From the NCBI RefSeq assembly GCF_001428075.1, contig NZ_LMSI01000020.1:516154-580153 (forward strand): DNA of 64,000 bases, in the 5' to 3' direction. The DNA is from Arthrobacter sp. Soil764 (GTDB lineage: Bacteria > Actinomycetota > Actinomycetes > Actinomycetales > Micrococcaceae). Below the pieces are notes generated by a model. That model was not told the origin of the DNA. It worked only from the letters and a program-made list of their open reading frames with translations, and made no database searches. Below, in pieces: positions 26,543 through 37,008 of this stretch. Numbering within the stretch: the stretch's first letter is position 1; the number at the start of each line of letters is the position of its first letter. The position numbers and the translations under genes are program-made.

Positions 26543-26559
26543 GTCTCGAAATATGAGAC
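26543..26559. promoter_or_regulatory. candidate LtbR-like (IclR) operator upstream of ilvD
   Basis: GTCTCGAAATATGAGAC is a palindrome with 5-bp perfect outer arms, about 95 bp upstream of ilvD. The same pattern, GTCTC-N6-TGAGAY, occurs at 54628-54644 between the IclR gene and leuC. Confidence 0.6.
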
Positions 26560-26641
26560 AGAAGTCCACTATTTGGCGGGTTTTTCAGGCGTTTTTGCCA
26601 CATCCCTGGTCCGGCGGTCGTTTCGGCCAGGGTCCGAGCCC

Positions 26642-26647
26642 TAGACT
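26642..26647 (+). promoter_or_regulatory. -10 box, probable leaderless promoter of ilvD
   Basis: TAGACT is 7 nt before the ATG at 26655, with no ribosome binding site between. Confidence 0.55.
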
Positions 26648-26654
26648 TTCCCCT

Positions 26655-28376
26655 ATGAGTGACGCCCAGACCGCAAGCGAGAACACGCCTGACATCAAGC
26701 CCCGCAGCCGTGTTGTGACCGATGGGATCCATGCGGCCCCTGCACGCGGCATGTTCCGGGCCGTGGGCATGGGGGATGACGACTTCGCCAAGCCGCAGGT
26801 GGGCGTGGCAAGTTCCTGGAATGAAATCACCCCCTGCAACCTCTCCCTGAACCGGCTCGCGCAGGGTGCCAAGGAAGGCGTCCACGCGGGGGGCGGTTTC
26901 CCCATGCAGTTCGGCACCATCTCCGTCTCCGACGGTATTTCCATGGGCCACGAAGGCATGCACTTTTCCCTGGTCTCCCGCGAAGTCATCGCCGACTCCG
27001 TCGAGACCGTGATGCAGGCCGAGCGGATCGACGGTTCGGTCCTGCTGGCAGGCTGTGACAAGTCCCTCCCGGGCATGCTCATGGCCGCCGCCCGCCTGGA
27101 CCTGGCCAGCGTGTTCCTCTACGCGGGCTCCATCATGCCCGGCTGGGTCAAGCTCGAGGACGGATCCGAAAAGGAAGTCACCCTCATCGACGCCTTCGAA
27201 GCGGTCGGCGCGTGCGCGGCCGGCAAGATGAGCATGGAGGACCTCACCCGCATCGAAAAGGCCATCTGCCCCGGCGAAGGCGCCTGCGGCGGCATGTACA
27301 CGGCCAACACCATGGCCTGCATCGGCGAGGCACTCGGCATGTCCCTGCCCGGCTCGGCCGCACCACCTTCGGCAGACCGCCGTCGTGACGAATTCGCCCG
27401 CAAGTCGGGCGAAGCAGTGGTCAACCTGCTGCGCCATGGCATCACAGCCCGCGACATCATGACCAGGAAGGCCTTCGAGAACGCCATCGCCGTCACCATG
27501 GCCTTCGGCGGCTCCACCAATGCCGTCCTGCACCTGCTGGCCATCGCCCGCGAAGCCGAGGTTGAGCTCACCCTTGACGACTTCAACCGCATCGGCGACA
27601 AGATCCCGCACCTGGGCGACCTCAAGCCGTTCGGCCGCTACGTCATGACCGACGTCGACAGGATCGGCGGCGTACCGGTGATCATGAAGGCCCTGCTCGA
27701 CGCCGGCCTGCTCCACGGGGATTGCCTCACCGTCACGGGCAAGACCGTCGCTGAAAACCTGGCCGCGATCAACCCGCCCGACGTGGACGGAAAGATCCTG
27801 CGCGCGCTGGACAACCCGATCCACAAGACCGGCGGCATCACCATCCTGCACGGCACCATGGCCCCGGAGGGCGCGGTGGTGAAGAGCGCCGGGTTCGACG
27901 CCGACGTTTTCGAGGGAACGGCCCGCGTGTTCGAGCGTGAGCAGGGTGCCCTGGACGCGCTGGACAACGGTGCCATCAAAGCGGGGGATGTTGTGGTCAT
28001 CCGCTATGAAGGGCCCAAGGGAGGCCCGGGAATGCGCGAAATGCTCGCGATCACCGGTGCCATCAAGGGGGCAGGGCTGGGCAAGGACGTCCTGCTGCTC
28101 ACCGACGGCAGGTTCTCCGGCGGCACCACGGGGCTGTGTATTGGCCACGTTGCACCGGAAGCGGTCGACGGCGGCCCCATCGCCTTTGTGAAGGACGGCG
28201 ACCGGATCCGCGTGGACATCGCCGCCCGCAGCTTCGACCTGCTGGTGGACGAAGCCGAGCTCGAAGCCCGTAAGGCAGGGTGGGAGCCGCTCCCGGCCCG
28301 CTACACAAAGGGCGTCCTCGCCAAGTACGCCAAACTGGTGCACAGCGCGAGCCAGGGCGCCTACACCGGCGTCTGA
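26655..28376 (+). CDS. ilvD: dihydroxy-acid dehydratase IlvD
   Basis: A 573-residue Fe-S dehydratase that makes 2-oxoisovalerate and 2-oxo-3-methylvalerate, the last common step of valine and isoleucine synthesis. Cysteines that likely bind the cluster are in [12 protein letters not shown] (about 62), [12 protein letters not shown] (about 134) and [16 protein letters not shown] (about 214). The substrate/Mg end has [21 protein letters not shown]. The frame is open 34 codons upstream, but MSDAQTAS is 7 nt after a -10 box and gives the family length. A palindrome shared with leuC lies upstream. Confidence 0.96.
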   Translation: MSDAQTASENTPDIKPRSRVVTDGIHAAPARGMFRAVGMGDDDFAKPQVGVASSWNEITPCNLSLNRLAQGAKEGVHAGGGFPMQFGTISVSDGISMGHEGMHFSLVSREVIADSVETVMQAERIDGSVLLAGCDKSLPGMLMAAARLDLASVFLYAGSIMPGWVKLEDGSEKEVTLIDAFEAVGACAAGKMSMEDLTRIEKAICPGEGACGGMYTANTMACIGEALGMSLPGSAAPPSADRRRDEFARKSGEAVVNLLRHGITARDIMTRKAFENAIAVTMAFGGSTNAVLHLLAIAREAEVELTLDDFNRIGDKIPHLGDLKPFGRYVMTDVDRIGGVPVIMKALLDAGLLHGDCLTVTGKTVAENLAAINPPDVDGKILRALDNPIHKTGGITILHGTMAPEGAVVKSAGFDADVFEGTARVFEREQGALDALDNGAIKAGDVVVIRYEGPKGGPGMREMLAITGAIKGAGLGKDVLLLTDGRFSGGTTGLCIGHVAPEAVDGGPIAFVKDGDRIRVDIAARSFDLLVDEAELEARKAGWEPLPARYTKGVLAKYAKLVHSASQGAYTGV

Positions 28377-28383
28377 CGCCTTC

Positions 28384-28420
28384 CCTTTACATAAGGCGCT
28401 GAGCGCCTTATGTAAAGGGA
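28384..28420. repeat. perfect 37-bp palindrome downstream of ilvD
   Basis: CCCTTTACATAAGGCGC (28384-28400) and GCGCCTTATGTAAAGGG (28404-28420) are perfect 17-bp arms with a TGA loop, 8 bp past the ilvD stop. No T run follows. It is A/T-richer than its surroundings. Confidence 0.9.
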
Positions 28421-28580
28421 CCCTCGGCGTCACCCTTATTAAGCCCTTCCGGGCTTGGGTGGGTCGCTGAGGGATTGGTCCCTGGGAAGAGGGGATCGAA
28501 AGATGGACAATGGAGTCCATATGGTGAGATTGGGTTGTTGCTCGTTGACACTGATCTTGCCAAGAGGGAACACTGAACGC

Positions 28581-28634
28581 ATGACCTTCGTTACCGGCAC
28601 TGTCGTCGTCCTTACCAAGCGCGTGGCACATTAG
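28581..28634 (+). CDS. ilvBNC leader peptide
   Basis: A 17-codon reading frame, MTFVTGTVVVLTKRVAH, with AAGAGGG 12 nt upstream. Five of 17 codons are valine and one is leucine, and a rho-independent terminator follows 30 bp later, before ilvB. This is the arrangement of a translation-coupled attenuator: ribosomes stalling at valine or leucine codons would favour readthrough. The ilvBNC operon of Corynebacterium glutamicum is known to be controlled in this way. TTCGTTACC (28587-28595), inside the frame, is complementary to GGTAACGAA (28643-28651). Confidence 0.85.
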   Translation: MTFVTGTVVVLTKRVAH

Positions 28635-28701
28635 CCTCCACTGGTAACGAACCGTCACGCGCGAAACCCCTCACAGAGCCACCCGGCTGAGGGGTTTTTT
28701 T
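28587..28701 (+). promoter_or_regulatory. ilvB transcription attenuator (alternative RNA structures)
   Basis: Within the leader RNA, 28587-28595 can pair with 28643-28651 (9 bp perfect). CGCGTG (28620-28625) can pair with CACGCG (28656-28661), which excludes the first pairing. GTGGC (28623-28627) can also reach GCCAC (28678-28682) in the terminator loop. These mutually exclusive pairings fit a ribosome-driven switch; which of them form in the cell is not shown. Confidence 0.7.
28664..28701 (+). terminator. attenuator terminator of ilvB
   Basis: AAACCCCTCA (28664-28673) pairs with TGAGGGGTTT (28688-28697), and the T run spans 28695-28701. It stands between the leader peptide and ilvB. Confidence 0.92.
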
Positions 28702-28747
28702 ATTTCCTCCAGCCACAAACCACAGAAGATCCACAAGGAAGAGTCCG

Positions 28748-30655
28748 ATGAGCAAAGGATCGCCCATCAGCCCCTCGCTGATGGCCACCAAGTCCGCTGG
28801 AGCCGCCAAGGCTCCGGAACGCGCCGACCGGACGGCTGACCACGCCGCCGTCGTCGCCGACCTTGCTGCCGTCTCTCCTGTCCTTGGGCCGAACAACGTC
28901 GTACCCCCGACGGTGATGACCGGCTCGCAAGCGATCGTCCGCTCGCTCGAAGAACTCGGCGTCGACGATATTTTCGGTTTGCCCGGTGGCGCAATCCTGC
29001 CCACCTACGACCCCTTGATGGCCTCCACCATGAACCACGTGCTGGTCCGTCACGAACAGGGAGCCGGCCACGCCGCGCAAGGCTACGCCATGGTCACGGG
29101 GAGGGTTGGCGTCTGCATCGCCACCTCCGGCCCCGGAGCCACCAACCTCGTTACCGCCATCATGGATGCCCACATGGACTCCGTGCCCCTGGTGGCCATC
29201 ACCGGCCAGGTATCCAGCGGCGTCATCGGCACCGACGCCTTCCAGGAAGCCGACATCGTGGGCATCACCATGCCCATCACCAAGCACTCCTTCCTGGTGA
29301 CGGACCCCAACGACATCCCCCACGTCATGGCCGAAGCCTTCCACCTTGCTTCCACCGGCCGTCCCGGGCCGGTGCTGGTGGACGTTGCCAAGGACGCCCA
29401 GGTTGGCCAGATGACGTTCTCCTGGCCGCCGAAGATCGACCTGCCCGGCTACCGGCCGGTCACCCGCGGCCACAACAAGCAGGTGCGCGAGGCCGCCAAG
29501 CTCATTGCGGCGTCCACCAAGCCGGTTCTGTACGTGGGCGGCGGTGTGGTCAAGTCGCACGCCTCCGCCGAGCTGCTCGCCCTCGCCGAAGCAACCGGGG
29601 CACCTGTGGTCACCACACTGATGGCGAAGGGCGCGTTCCCGGATTCGCACCCCCAGCACGTGGGCATGCCCGGCATGCACGGCAGCGTCTCGGCCGTCAC
29701 CGCGCTGCAGCAGTCCGATCTGCTGATCACGCTCGGCGCCCGCTTCGATGACCGCGTCACCGGCGTGCTGAAGACCTTCGCGCCCAATGCCAAAGTCATC
29801 CATGCGGACATCGATCCGGCTGAAATTTCCAAGAACCGCACCGCTGACGTGCCCATCGTGGGATCCGTCAAGGAGATCATCCCCGAACTCACCGAGGCCG
29901 TGCGCAGCCAGTTCGAGGCCTCCGGCACCCCCGACCTCACCACCTGGTGGGCGTTCCTGAACAACCTCAAGGAAACCTACCCGCTGGGCTGGACGGAACC
30001 GGATGACGGCCTGATCGCCCCGCAGAAGGTCATCCAGCGGATCGGCGCCCTCACCGGGCCTGAAGGCGTGTACGTGGCCGGCGTGGGCCAGCACCAGATG
30101 TGGGCTGCCCAGTTCATCAAGTATGAGCGCCCCCACGCCTGGCTGAACTCCGGCGGCGCCGGCACCATGGGTTACGCCGTCCCGGCGGCCATGGGCGCGA
30201 AGGTTGGCGAGCCCGACCGGGTGGTCTGGGCCATCGACGGCGACGGCTGCTTCCAGATGACCAACCAGGAATTGGCTACCTGCGCCATCAACAACATCCC
30301 CATCAAGGTGGCTGTCATCAACAACTCTTCGCTGGGAATGGTGCGCCAGTGGCAGACCCTCTTCTACGAGGGCCGCTACTCCAATACCGACCTCAACACC
30401 GGCCATGACACTGTCCGTATCCCGGACTTCGTCAAGCTGGGGGAGGCCTACGGCTGCGCCTCGTTCCGCTGTGAACGCGAAGAGGACATCGACGCCACCA
30501 TCCAAAAGGCCCTCGAGATCAACGACCGCCCCGTGGTGATCGACTTCGTGGTGAGCCCCAACTCCATGGTGTGGCCAATGGTGCCCGCCGGCGTGAGCAA
30601 CGACCAGATCCAGGTTGCCCGCAACATGACCCCGGAATGGGAAGAGGAAGACTGA
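28748..30655 (+). CDS. ilvB: acetolactate synthase large subunit IlvB
   Basis: A 635-residue thiamine-diphosphate enzyme that makes acetolactate or acetohydroxybutyrate. The ThDP glutamate is in [20 protein letters not shown] (about residue 102), FAD-related segments follow, and the ThDP-Mg motif [14 protein letters not shown] begins at about residue 498. The N-terminal 55 residues before [24 protein letters not shown] are poorly conserved. It is the first gene of ilvB-ilvN-ilvC, behind the leader-peptide attenuator. Confidence 0.97.
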   Translation: MSKGSPISPSLMATKSAGAAKAPERADRTADHAAVVADLAAVSPVLGPNNVVPPTVMTGSQAIVRSLEELGVDDIFGLPGGAILPTYDPLMASTMNHVLVRHEQGAGHAAQGYAMVTGRVGVCIATSGPGATNLVTAIMDAHMDSVPLVAITGQVSSGVIGTDAFQEADIVGITMPITKHSFLVTDPNDIPHVMAEAFHLASTGRPGPVLVDVAKDAQVGQMTFSWPPKIDLPGYRPVTRGHNKQVREAAKLIAASTKPVLYVGGGVVKSHASAELLALAEATGAPVVTTLMAKGAFPDSHPQHVGMPGMHGSVSAVTALQQSDLLITLGARFDDRVTGVLKTFAPNAKVIHADIDPAEISKNRTADVPIVGSVKEIIPELTEAVRSQFEASGTPDLTTWWAFLNNLKETYPLGWTEPDDGLIAPQKVIQRIGALTGPEGVYVAGVGQHQMWAAQFIKYERPHAWLNSGGAGTMGYAVPAAMGAKVGEPDRVVWAIDGDGCFQMTNQELATCAINNIPIKVAVINNSSLGMVRQWQTLFYEGRYSNTDLNTGHDTVRIPDFVKLGEAYGCASFRCEREEDIDATIQKALEINDRPVVIDFVVSPNSMVWPMVPAGVSNDQIQVARNMTPEWEEED

Positions 30656-30657
30656 GC

Positions 30658-31170
30658 ATGAGCCGCCACACACTCTCCGTCCTGGTTGAGGACAAGCCCG
30701 GCGTCCTGACCCGCGTGGCCAGCCTCTTCGCCCGCCGCGCCTTCAACATCAACTCCCTGGCCGTTGGCCCCACCGAAGTGCCGGGCGTATCCCGCATGAC
30801 GGTGGTGGTCGACGCCGACGGCGACCTCATCGAGCAGGTCACCAAGCAGCTCAACAAACTGATCAACGTGATCAAGATCGTTGAGCTGACTCTCGAATCT
30901 TCCGTACAGCGCGACCACATCCTGGTCAAGGTACGTGCGGATGCCGCAACACGTCTGCAGGTAACCCAGGCCGCAGACCTGTTCCGCGCTTCAGTGGTTG
31001 ACGTCTCTACAGACTCCGTCGTCATTGAGGCCACAGGCCACCCCGAAAAGCTCACAGCCCTGCTCTCAGTGCTGGAGCCCTTCGGCATCCGCGAAATTGT
31101 GCAGTCCGGCACCCTGGCCGTTGGACGGGGATCCCGCTCCATGAGTGACCGGGCGCTCCGCTCCGCCTAG
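30658..31170 (+). CDS. ilvN: acetolactate synthase small (regulatory) subunit
   Basis: A 170-residue regulatory subunit with an N-terminal ACT domain: HTLSVLVEDKPGVLTRVASLFARRAFNINSLAVGPTE. The C-terminal domain ends ILEPFGIREIVQSG-like (VLEPFGIREIVQSGTLAVGRG). It should bind valine and confer feedback inhibition on IlvB. It starts 2 bp after the ilvB stop; the next gene is ilvC. Confidence 0.97.
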   Translation: MSRHTLSVLVEDKPGVLTRVASLFARRAFNINSLAVGPTEVPGVSRMTVVVDADGDLIEQVTKQLNKLINVIKIVELTLESSVQRDHILVKVRADAATRLQVTQAADLFRASVVDVSTDSVVIEATGHPEKLTALLSVLEPFGIREIVQSGTLAVGRGSRSMSDRALRSA

Positions 31171-31202
31171 GCACCTGCCCAAGGCGGGACTGGCGCCCGT
31201 AA

Positions 31203-32279
<1,077 letters not shown>

Positions 32280-32313
32280 GGCTGCCAGCCCAACCACGCA
32301 GACCGCAACGGTG

Positions 32314-32352
32314 AGGCCGGGTTCACACTTAACAATGTGAGCCCGGCCTTTC
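32314..32352 (+). terminator. terminator of ilvBNC
   Basis: AGGCCGGG and CCCGGCCT, with inner TCACA/TGTGA, form a hairpin around CTTAACAA, ending in TTTCC, 35 bp past ilvC. Confidence 0.85.
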
Positions 32353-32404
32353 CGTCGGCCTAGACTTGTTTCCATCCCCAGGACTGCAACGCAGAGGATC
32401 AGCC

Positions 32405-33994
32405 GTGTCAAAACCCGTAGTACTGCTCGCCGAAGAACTTTCCCCCGCCACCGTCGAGGCCCTTGGCCCGGACTTTGAGATCCGCCAGACCGACGGCGCA
32501 GACCGTTCCCAGCTGCTCTCGGCGATCAGTGACGTAGACGCGATCCTGGTCCGCTCCGCCACCCAGGTTGATGCCGAAGCCATCGCGGCGGCCAAGAACC
32601 TGAAGGTCATCGCCCGCGCCGGCGTGGGGCTGGACAACGTGGACATCAAAGCCGCCACGCAGGCCGGCGTCATGGTGGTCAACGCGCCCACCTCCAACAT
32701 CGTCTCCGCCGCCGAACTCACCGTGGGCCACATCCTGAGTCTGGCCCGCCACATCCCGCAGGCCAGCGCCGCCCTCAAGGACGGCGAATGGAAGCGCTCC
32801 AAGTACACCGGCATCGAGCTGTTCGAAAAGAAAATCGGCATCATCGGCCTGGGCCGCATCGGCGCCCTGGTGGCAGCCCGCCTGAAGGGCTTCGACACCA
32901 AGATCCTGGCCTACGATCCCTACATCACCTCCGCCCGCGCCGCGCAGCTGGGCGTGCAGCTGGTCACCCTGGATGAACTCCTGGCCCAGTCCGATTTCAT
33001 CACCATCCACATGCCCAAGACGCCCGAGACGGTGGGCATGCTGGGTGCTGACGCGTTCAGGAAGATGAAGAAGACCGCTTACGTGGTCAACGTGGCCCGC
33101 GGCGGCCTGGTGGACGAGGAAGCCCTCTTCACCGCCCTCCAGGATGGCGAAATCGCCGGTGCGGGCGTTGACGTCTTCGCCAAGGAGCCCAGCACCGACC
33201 TGCCGTTCTTCAAGCTCGACAACGTGGTGGTGACCCCGCACCTGGGCGCATCAACGGATGAAGCGCAGGAAAAGGCCGGCGTCTCCGTGGCCAAGTCCGT
33301 CCGCCTGGCCCTCGCCGGCGAGCTGGTGCCGGACGCCGTCAACGTTGCCGGCGGCGTCATCGCCCCCGATGTCCGCCCGGGCATCCCGCTGATCGAGAAG
33401 CTGGGCCGCATCTTCACGGCGCTGACCCACGCATCGCTGACCCAGTTCGACGTCGAGGTGGCCGGCGAGATCTCGTCCCTGGACGTCAAGGTGCTGGAAC
33501 TGGCGGCGCTGAAGGGCATCTTCGCCGACGTCGTGACCGAGCAGGTGTCCTACGTCAACGCCCCCGTCATCGCCGAGCAGCGCGGCATCAACGTCCGCCT
33601 GATCACCACCCCGGAGACCGAGTCCTACCGCAACGTCCTGACGCTGCGCGGCGCCCTCAGCGACGGCAGCCAGATCTCCGTGGCCGGCACCCTGACCGGC
33701 CCCAAGCAGATCGAGAAGCTGGTGGGCATTAACGGCTTCGAGGTGGAAATCCCCATCAGCGAGCACCTTGTGGTGGTTGCCTACACCGACCGCCCCGGCG
33801 TGATCGGCACCATCGGCCACATCCTGGGCATGAACAACATCAACATCGCCGGCATGCAGGTGGCCCGCTCCAACGAGGGCGGCCAGGTCCTGGCCCTGCT
33901 GACCATCGACAGCTCCGTTCCCCAGCAGGTGCTCGACGCCATCAAGGCCGGCATCGGCGCCGAAATGGTCCGGGAAGTGGACCTGGAAGACTAA
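32405..33994 (+). CDS. serA: D-3-phosphoglycerate dehydrogenase SerA
   Basis: A 529-residue enzyme of the long type: a catalytic/NAD domain, an intervening ASB domain and a C-terminal ACT domain. It oxidises 3-phosphoglycerate as the first step of serine synthesis. The NAD motif GLGRIGALVAARLKGFDTKILAYDPY begins at about residue 146, the catalytic region NVARGGLVDEEAL at about 229, and the ACT domain starts at VAYTDRPGVIGTIG (about 457). Serine feedback is likely. The frame is open upstream, but VSKPVVLLAEE with AGAGGA upstream gives the family start. Confidence 0.97.
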   Translation: MSKPVVLLAEELSPATVEALGPDFEIRQTDGADRSQLLSAISDVDAILVRSATQVDAEAIAAAKNLKVIARAGVGLDNVDIKAATQAGVMVVNAPTSNIVSAAELTVGHILSLARHIPQASAALKDGEWKRSKYTGIELFEKKIGIIGLGRIGALVAARLKGFDTKILAYDPYITSARAAQLGVQLVTLDELLAQSDFITIHMPKTPETVGMLGADAFRKMKKTAYVVNVARGGLVDEEALFTALQDGEIAGAGVDVFAKEPSTDLPFFKLDNVVVTPHLGASTDEAQEKAGVSVAKSVRLALAGELVPDAVNVAGGVIAPDVRPGIPLIEKLGRIFTALTHASLTQFDVEVAGEISSLDVKVLELAALKGIFADVVTEQVSYVNAPVIAEQRGINVRLITTPETESYRNVLTLRGALSDGSQISVAGTLTGPKQIEKLVGINGFEVEIPISEHLVVVAYTDRPGVIGTIGHILGMNNINIAGMQVARSNEGGQVLALLTIDSSVPQQVLDAIKAGIGAEMVREVDLED

Positions 33995-34062
33995 GGGGAC
34001 ACACCGGCCGAAACGCCGTAGCCGCTCCTCCTCGAGGCCCCGTCCAGGCGGAGCCACGTATG

Positions 34063-34126
34063 ATTGGCCGGTCTGCTTACAATGGCTTGGTCCTGATTCA
34101 GGACCGTAGCCGGCAGACCGGCCAAT
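34063..34126. repeat. 64-bp two-tier palindrome downstream of serA
   Basis: ATTGGCCGGTCTGC (34063-34076) and GCAGACCGGCCAAT (34113-34126) are perfect 14-bp arms. Inside them GGTCCTG (34089-34095) and CAGGACC (34099-34105) form a second perfect hairpin with loop ATT. It lies in the 215-bp gap before the ABC permease gene. No T run is attached. Confidence 0.85.
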
Positions 34127-34209
34127 ACCTTTTGCACATCCGTCCGTCATAGTCCACGCCCTCGGGCGGATGGAAGTGTGCGCACGCAATCCAGGTTTCA
34201 GGGAGTTCC

Positions 34210-37008
34210 ATGAACGCCGTCCAGAGGTTCATCAGAAGCAGGGTGCTGCTGTTGACCGCGGCCATCTTGATCGCAGCCATGTGCTTGTCGGTCCTCGTCC
34301 AAAGCCAGTCGCAGGCTGCGCTCAACCGGACGGTTGATGAAAATTCGAGGGGGCTCTACGACATCCTGGTGCAGGCGAAGGCGCCCTCCGGTGCCCTCCT
34401 GCAGCCCGAGATCGCCAACGGCGCCGGCGGCATCGGCTTCGACCAGCTGGACTCCATCCGGAAGCTGACCGGCACTTCCGTGGCAGCCCCCATCAGCCTG
34501 GTGTCGCGTGTCACGCAGAACCTGGAGACGCCCCGCCTGGACGCCATGGACTACCTCGGCTACAACGCCGGGCTGGCCGGCACCGCCACCGCGGACCAGG
34601 CAGCGGGTGCCACCGCGCCGGACAAGTGGCCGGCCGCTGAATCCGTCCTGACCGACGCCGCAAAGAAGTACCGGCTGACTGCCAGCGCCGTAAGCTCCGA
34701 CGGCAGCTCAGAGCAGACCCTCTTCAAGACCACCGCCGAAGGCACGCTGGGCAAGGCACGGCTCGTGGAGGAAAAGGCGCAGGGCGGCAGCAGCATCCGC
34801 ATCGCCCCGGCAGCGGGGGAGACCGGCATTAAGTTCCCCGCCCCCGCCGGCGGCTCCGAGCACAACCTCTTCAACCTTTCCGTGTCACTGCCGCTGGCCC
34901 CCGAAGTCACCGAATCCGTGGTGGCGGTGGACCCCGCTGCCGAACGGGCCCTGCTCGGCACGGCCGGCGACTTCCTGGCCCCGCTGGAGAAGGCCCCGCC
35001 CGCCGATGCCCGTGACGCAGGCGCCGTGGGCCGCTACCTGGAAGGGCTCTTCACCAACGGCATCAGCATGGACCAGCTGAAGGAAGGGCCTGACTTCCTG
35101 GGCGTCAAGCTCAAGTACTGGGCCCCGCTGATGACCCAGTACCAGCAGGCCAAGCGCACCGGCCAGCTGACCAGCGGCTCGCAGGCAGTCCCCCTGATCG
35201 TGCGCTCCGGCACCTCCCTGGACCTGAGGTACAACGTCAAGATCGAGGAAATTGACGACGCCGGCAAGGTGGTCAAGGACGTCGGTACAGTTTCGAAGTC
35301 CCTGGGCAAGGACTACCTGCCTTTCGTGTCAAAGGACCCCTTCGTTTTGTCCTGGCCGGGCTCCACGGACCACTCCTCCCTGCTGGGCAGCAACGGCAAC
35401 TTCAACCCCGGCCTGTACACCCCGGCCAAGTGGAGCACCGCTTTCGCCGGCGCCCCCAAATACACGGACGGCAGCACCGCGGCCAACGGCGCCGTGGACA
35501 AGACCGCCGTGCCCGGCGAATGGGTCACCGTCAACCGCCTGCCTGACAAGGCCGCCAACGGTGCGCCCGTTGACCAGACCCAGCGGAACCCGGTGGACGA
35601 GCGGTCCTACCGGGAAAACCTCTCCACCGGCCAGCAGCAGGCCGCAACGCCGCTGCCCATGGTGTACGGCACGTTCGACCCCGCCGCCGTCGAGGCAGCC
35701 TCCGGCGACGTCAACAAGCTCCCGCTGGGCGGATACGACCCCACGCCCTTCACCCTGGTCAAGGATGCGGCCGGCAAGGATGTTCCCGCCGCGGACCTGA
35801 AGCCTTCGTTGAGCGCCACCGGGCTGGCCAGCCAGTCCGCCGGCGCCATCACCGACTACTACGGACTCGCAGCAGCGCGCGGCTACAAGCAGAACGCGGC
35901 CGTCATCGACGCCGTTCGCGTCCGCGCCAAGGCGCCGGGCAGCTGGAAGGACGCGCAGCCCGAGGTGGAGAAGCTTGCCGCCCAGATCCGGGACATGGGC
36001 CTGGATGCCACCGTGGTGGCCGGTTCGGCCCGCGAGGACACCAGCATTTTCGTCCCCGGCTACTCCAAGGACGGAGCCGGCAAGGAGTCCGCGCTGGGCA
36101 CCGTCCAGCAGTCCTGGGTCCGGCAGAACGCCGCTGAAGCGGTGGCGGGAGCACTGTCGGGCACCAACATCACGCTGCTGTTCCTGACACTGTGCGGCGC
36201 GGCCCTGCTGACCGGTGCCTCCACCGTGAGCTACATCCGGAAACGCCGCAGCGAAGCAGGCACCCTGCGGGCCATGGGCTGGACCCAGCGGCGGATCCGC
36301 AGCTGGGTGCTTGAGGAATTCGGCGTAGGGGCAGTGCTGCTCGCCGCCGCAGGCATCGTGCTGAGCCTGCTGAGCTGGAGCCTTGCCACCGCACTGGTGT
36401 GTATCGCCGTCCTGGTCCTCTACTGCGGCGCGGCCCTCTTTGCCGCGCAGCAGCTGCGCCACCGCGACGAAATCGACCAGGAGCCGCAGCACGATGAACG
36501 GCTCATCCCGGTGGATTCGCCACTGACCTTCGCAAACCGGCAGCTCAGCACCAACAAGTTCAACACGCTGTCCCTGGCGGTTGCGGTGGGCGTCTTCGGT
36601 GCCGCCGTCGGCGGGCTGATCGCCCTGCTGATCGACATCCCCCGGGCCGCCGGTGCCAGCGCGCTCAGCGGGCTGGCCGCGGCCAGCGTGACCCTGCCGA
36701 GCATCCTGCTGGCGCTTGCGGGCGTGGCCGTGGGGCTCGTGCTGACCTTGGTGACGGGCCGCTTCGAACTCAATGCCAAGCGGCAGTACCTTGGCATCCT
36801 CCAGGCGATGGGCTGGAACCCGGACATGCTCCGCCAGGTGCGGTTGTTTGAAAACGCACTGGTGGGAACCGTGGCCTTGCCGCTGGGCGTGCTGGGCGCC
36901 CTGGGCATCGGCCTGCTGCTGGCACCCTACGCGGCCATCTGGGCCGCCGTGGCCGGCCTGGCGGCTGTTATTTGCTGGATACCGATTGCAACGAAAGTGG
37001 TCCAATGA
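34210..37008 (+). CDS. ABC transporter permease, FtsX/MacB-like
   Basis: A 932-residue permease. One helix lies near the N-terminus (LLLTAAILIAAMCLSVLV, residues 13-30), then about 610 residues of extracytoplasmic domain, then a helix bundle from about residue 648 with FtsX-like segments (IRKRRSEAGTLRAMGWTQRRIRSWVLEEFGVGAVLL and, later, LNAKRQYLGILQAMGWNPDMLRQVRLFENALVG). The two related segments suggest an internal duplication. GGGAG precedes the ATG. Its stop overlaps the following ATPase gene (ATGA). Such exporters act on envelope molecules or peptides; the substrate is unknown. Confidence 0.88.
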   Translation: MNAVQRFIRSRVLLLTAAILIAAMCLSVLVQSQSQAALNRTVDENSRGLYDILVQAKAPSGALLQPEIANGAGGIGFDQLDSIRKLTGTSVAAPISLVSRVTQNLETPRLDAMDYLGYNAGLAGTATADQAAGATAPDKWPAAESVLTDAAKKYRLTASAVSSDGSSEQTLFKTTAEGTLGKARLVEEKAQGGSSIRIAPAAGETGIKFPAPAGGSEHNLFNLSVSLPLAPEVTESVVAVDPAAERALLGTAGDFLAPLEKAPPADARDAGAVGRYLEGLFTNGISMDQLKEGPDFLGVKLKYWAPLMTQYQQAKRTGQLTSGSQAVPLIVRSGTSLDLRYNVKIEEIDDAGKVVKDVGTVSKSLGKDYLPFVSKDPFVLSWPGSTDHSSLLGSNGNFNPGLYTPAKWSTAFAGAPKYTDGSTAANGAVDKTAVPGEWVTVNRLPDKAANGAPVDQTQRNPVDERSYRENLSTGQQQAATPLPMVYGTFDPAAVEAASGDVNKLPLGGYDPTPFTLVKDAAGKDVPAADLKPSLSATGLASQSAGAITDYYGLAAARGYKQNAAVIDAVRVRAKAPGSWKDAQPEVEKLAAQIRDMGLDATVVAGSAREDTSIFVPGYSKDGAGKESALGTVQQSWVRQNAAEAVAGALSGTNITLLFLTLCGAALLTGASTVSYIRKRRSEAGTLRAMGWTQRRIRSWVLEEFGVGAVLLAAAGIVLSLLSWSLATALVCIAVLVLYCGAALFAAQQLRHRDEIDQEPQHDERLIPVDSPLTFANRQLSTNKFNTLSLAVAVGVFGAAVGGLIALLIDIPRAAGASALSGLAAASVTLPSILLALAGVAVGLVLTLVTGRFELNAKRQYLGILQAMGWNPDMLRQVRLFENALVGTVALPLGVLGALGIGLLLAPYAAIWAAVAGLAAVICWIPIATKVVQ

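Noticed and set aside
26395-26654. Riboswitch or leader peptide upstream of ilvD
   Set aside because: No known riboswitch core, no short branched-chain-rich reading frame and no terminator were found; only the palindrome and -10 box are supported.
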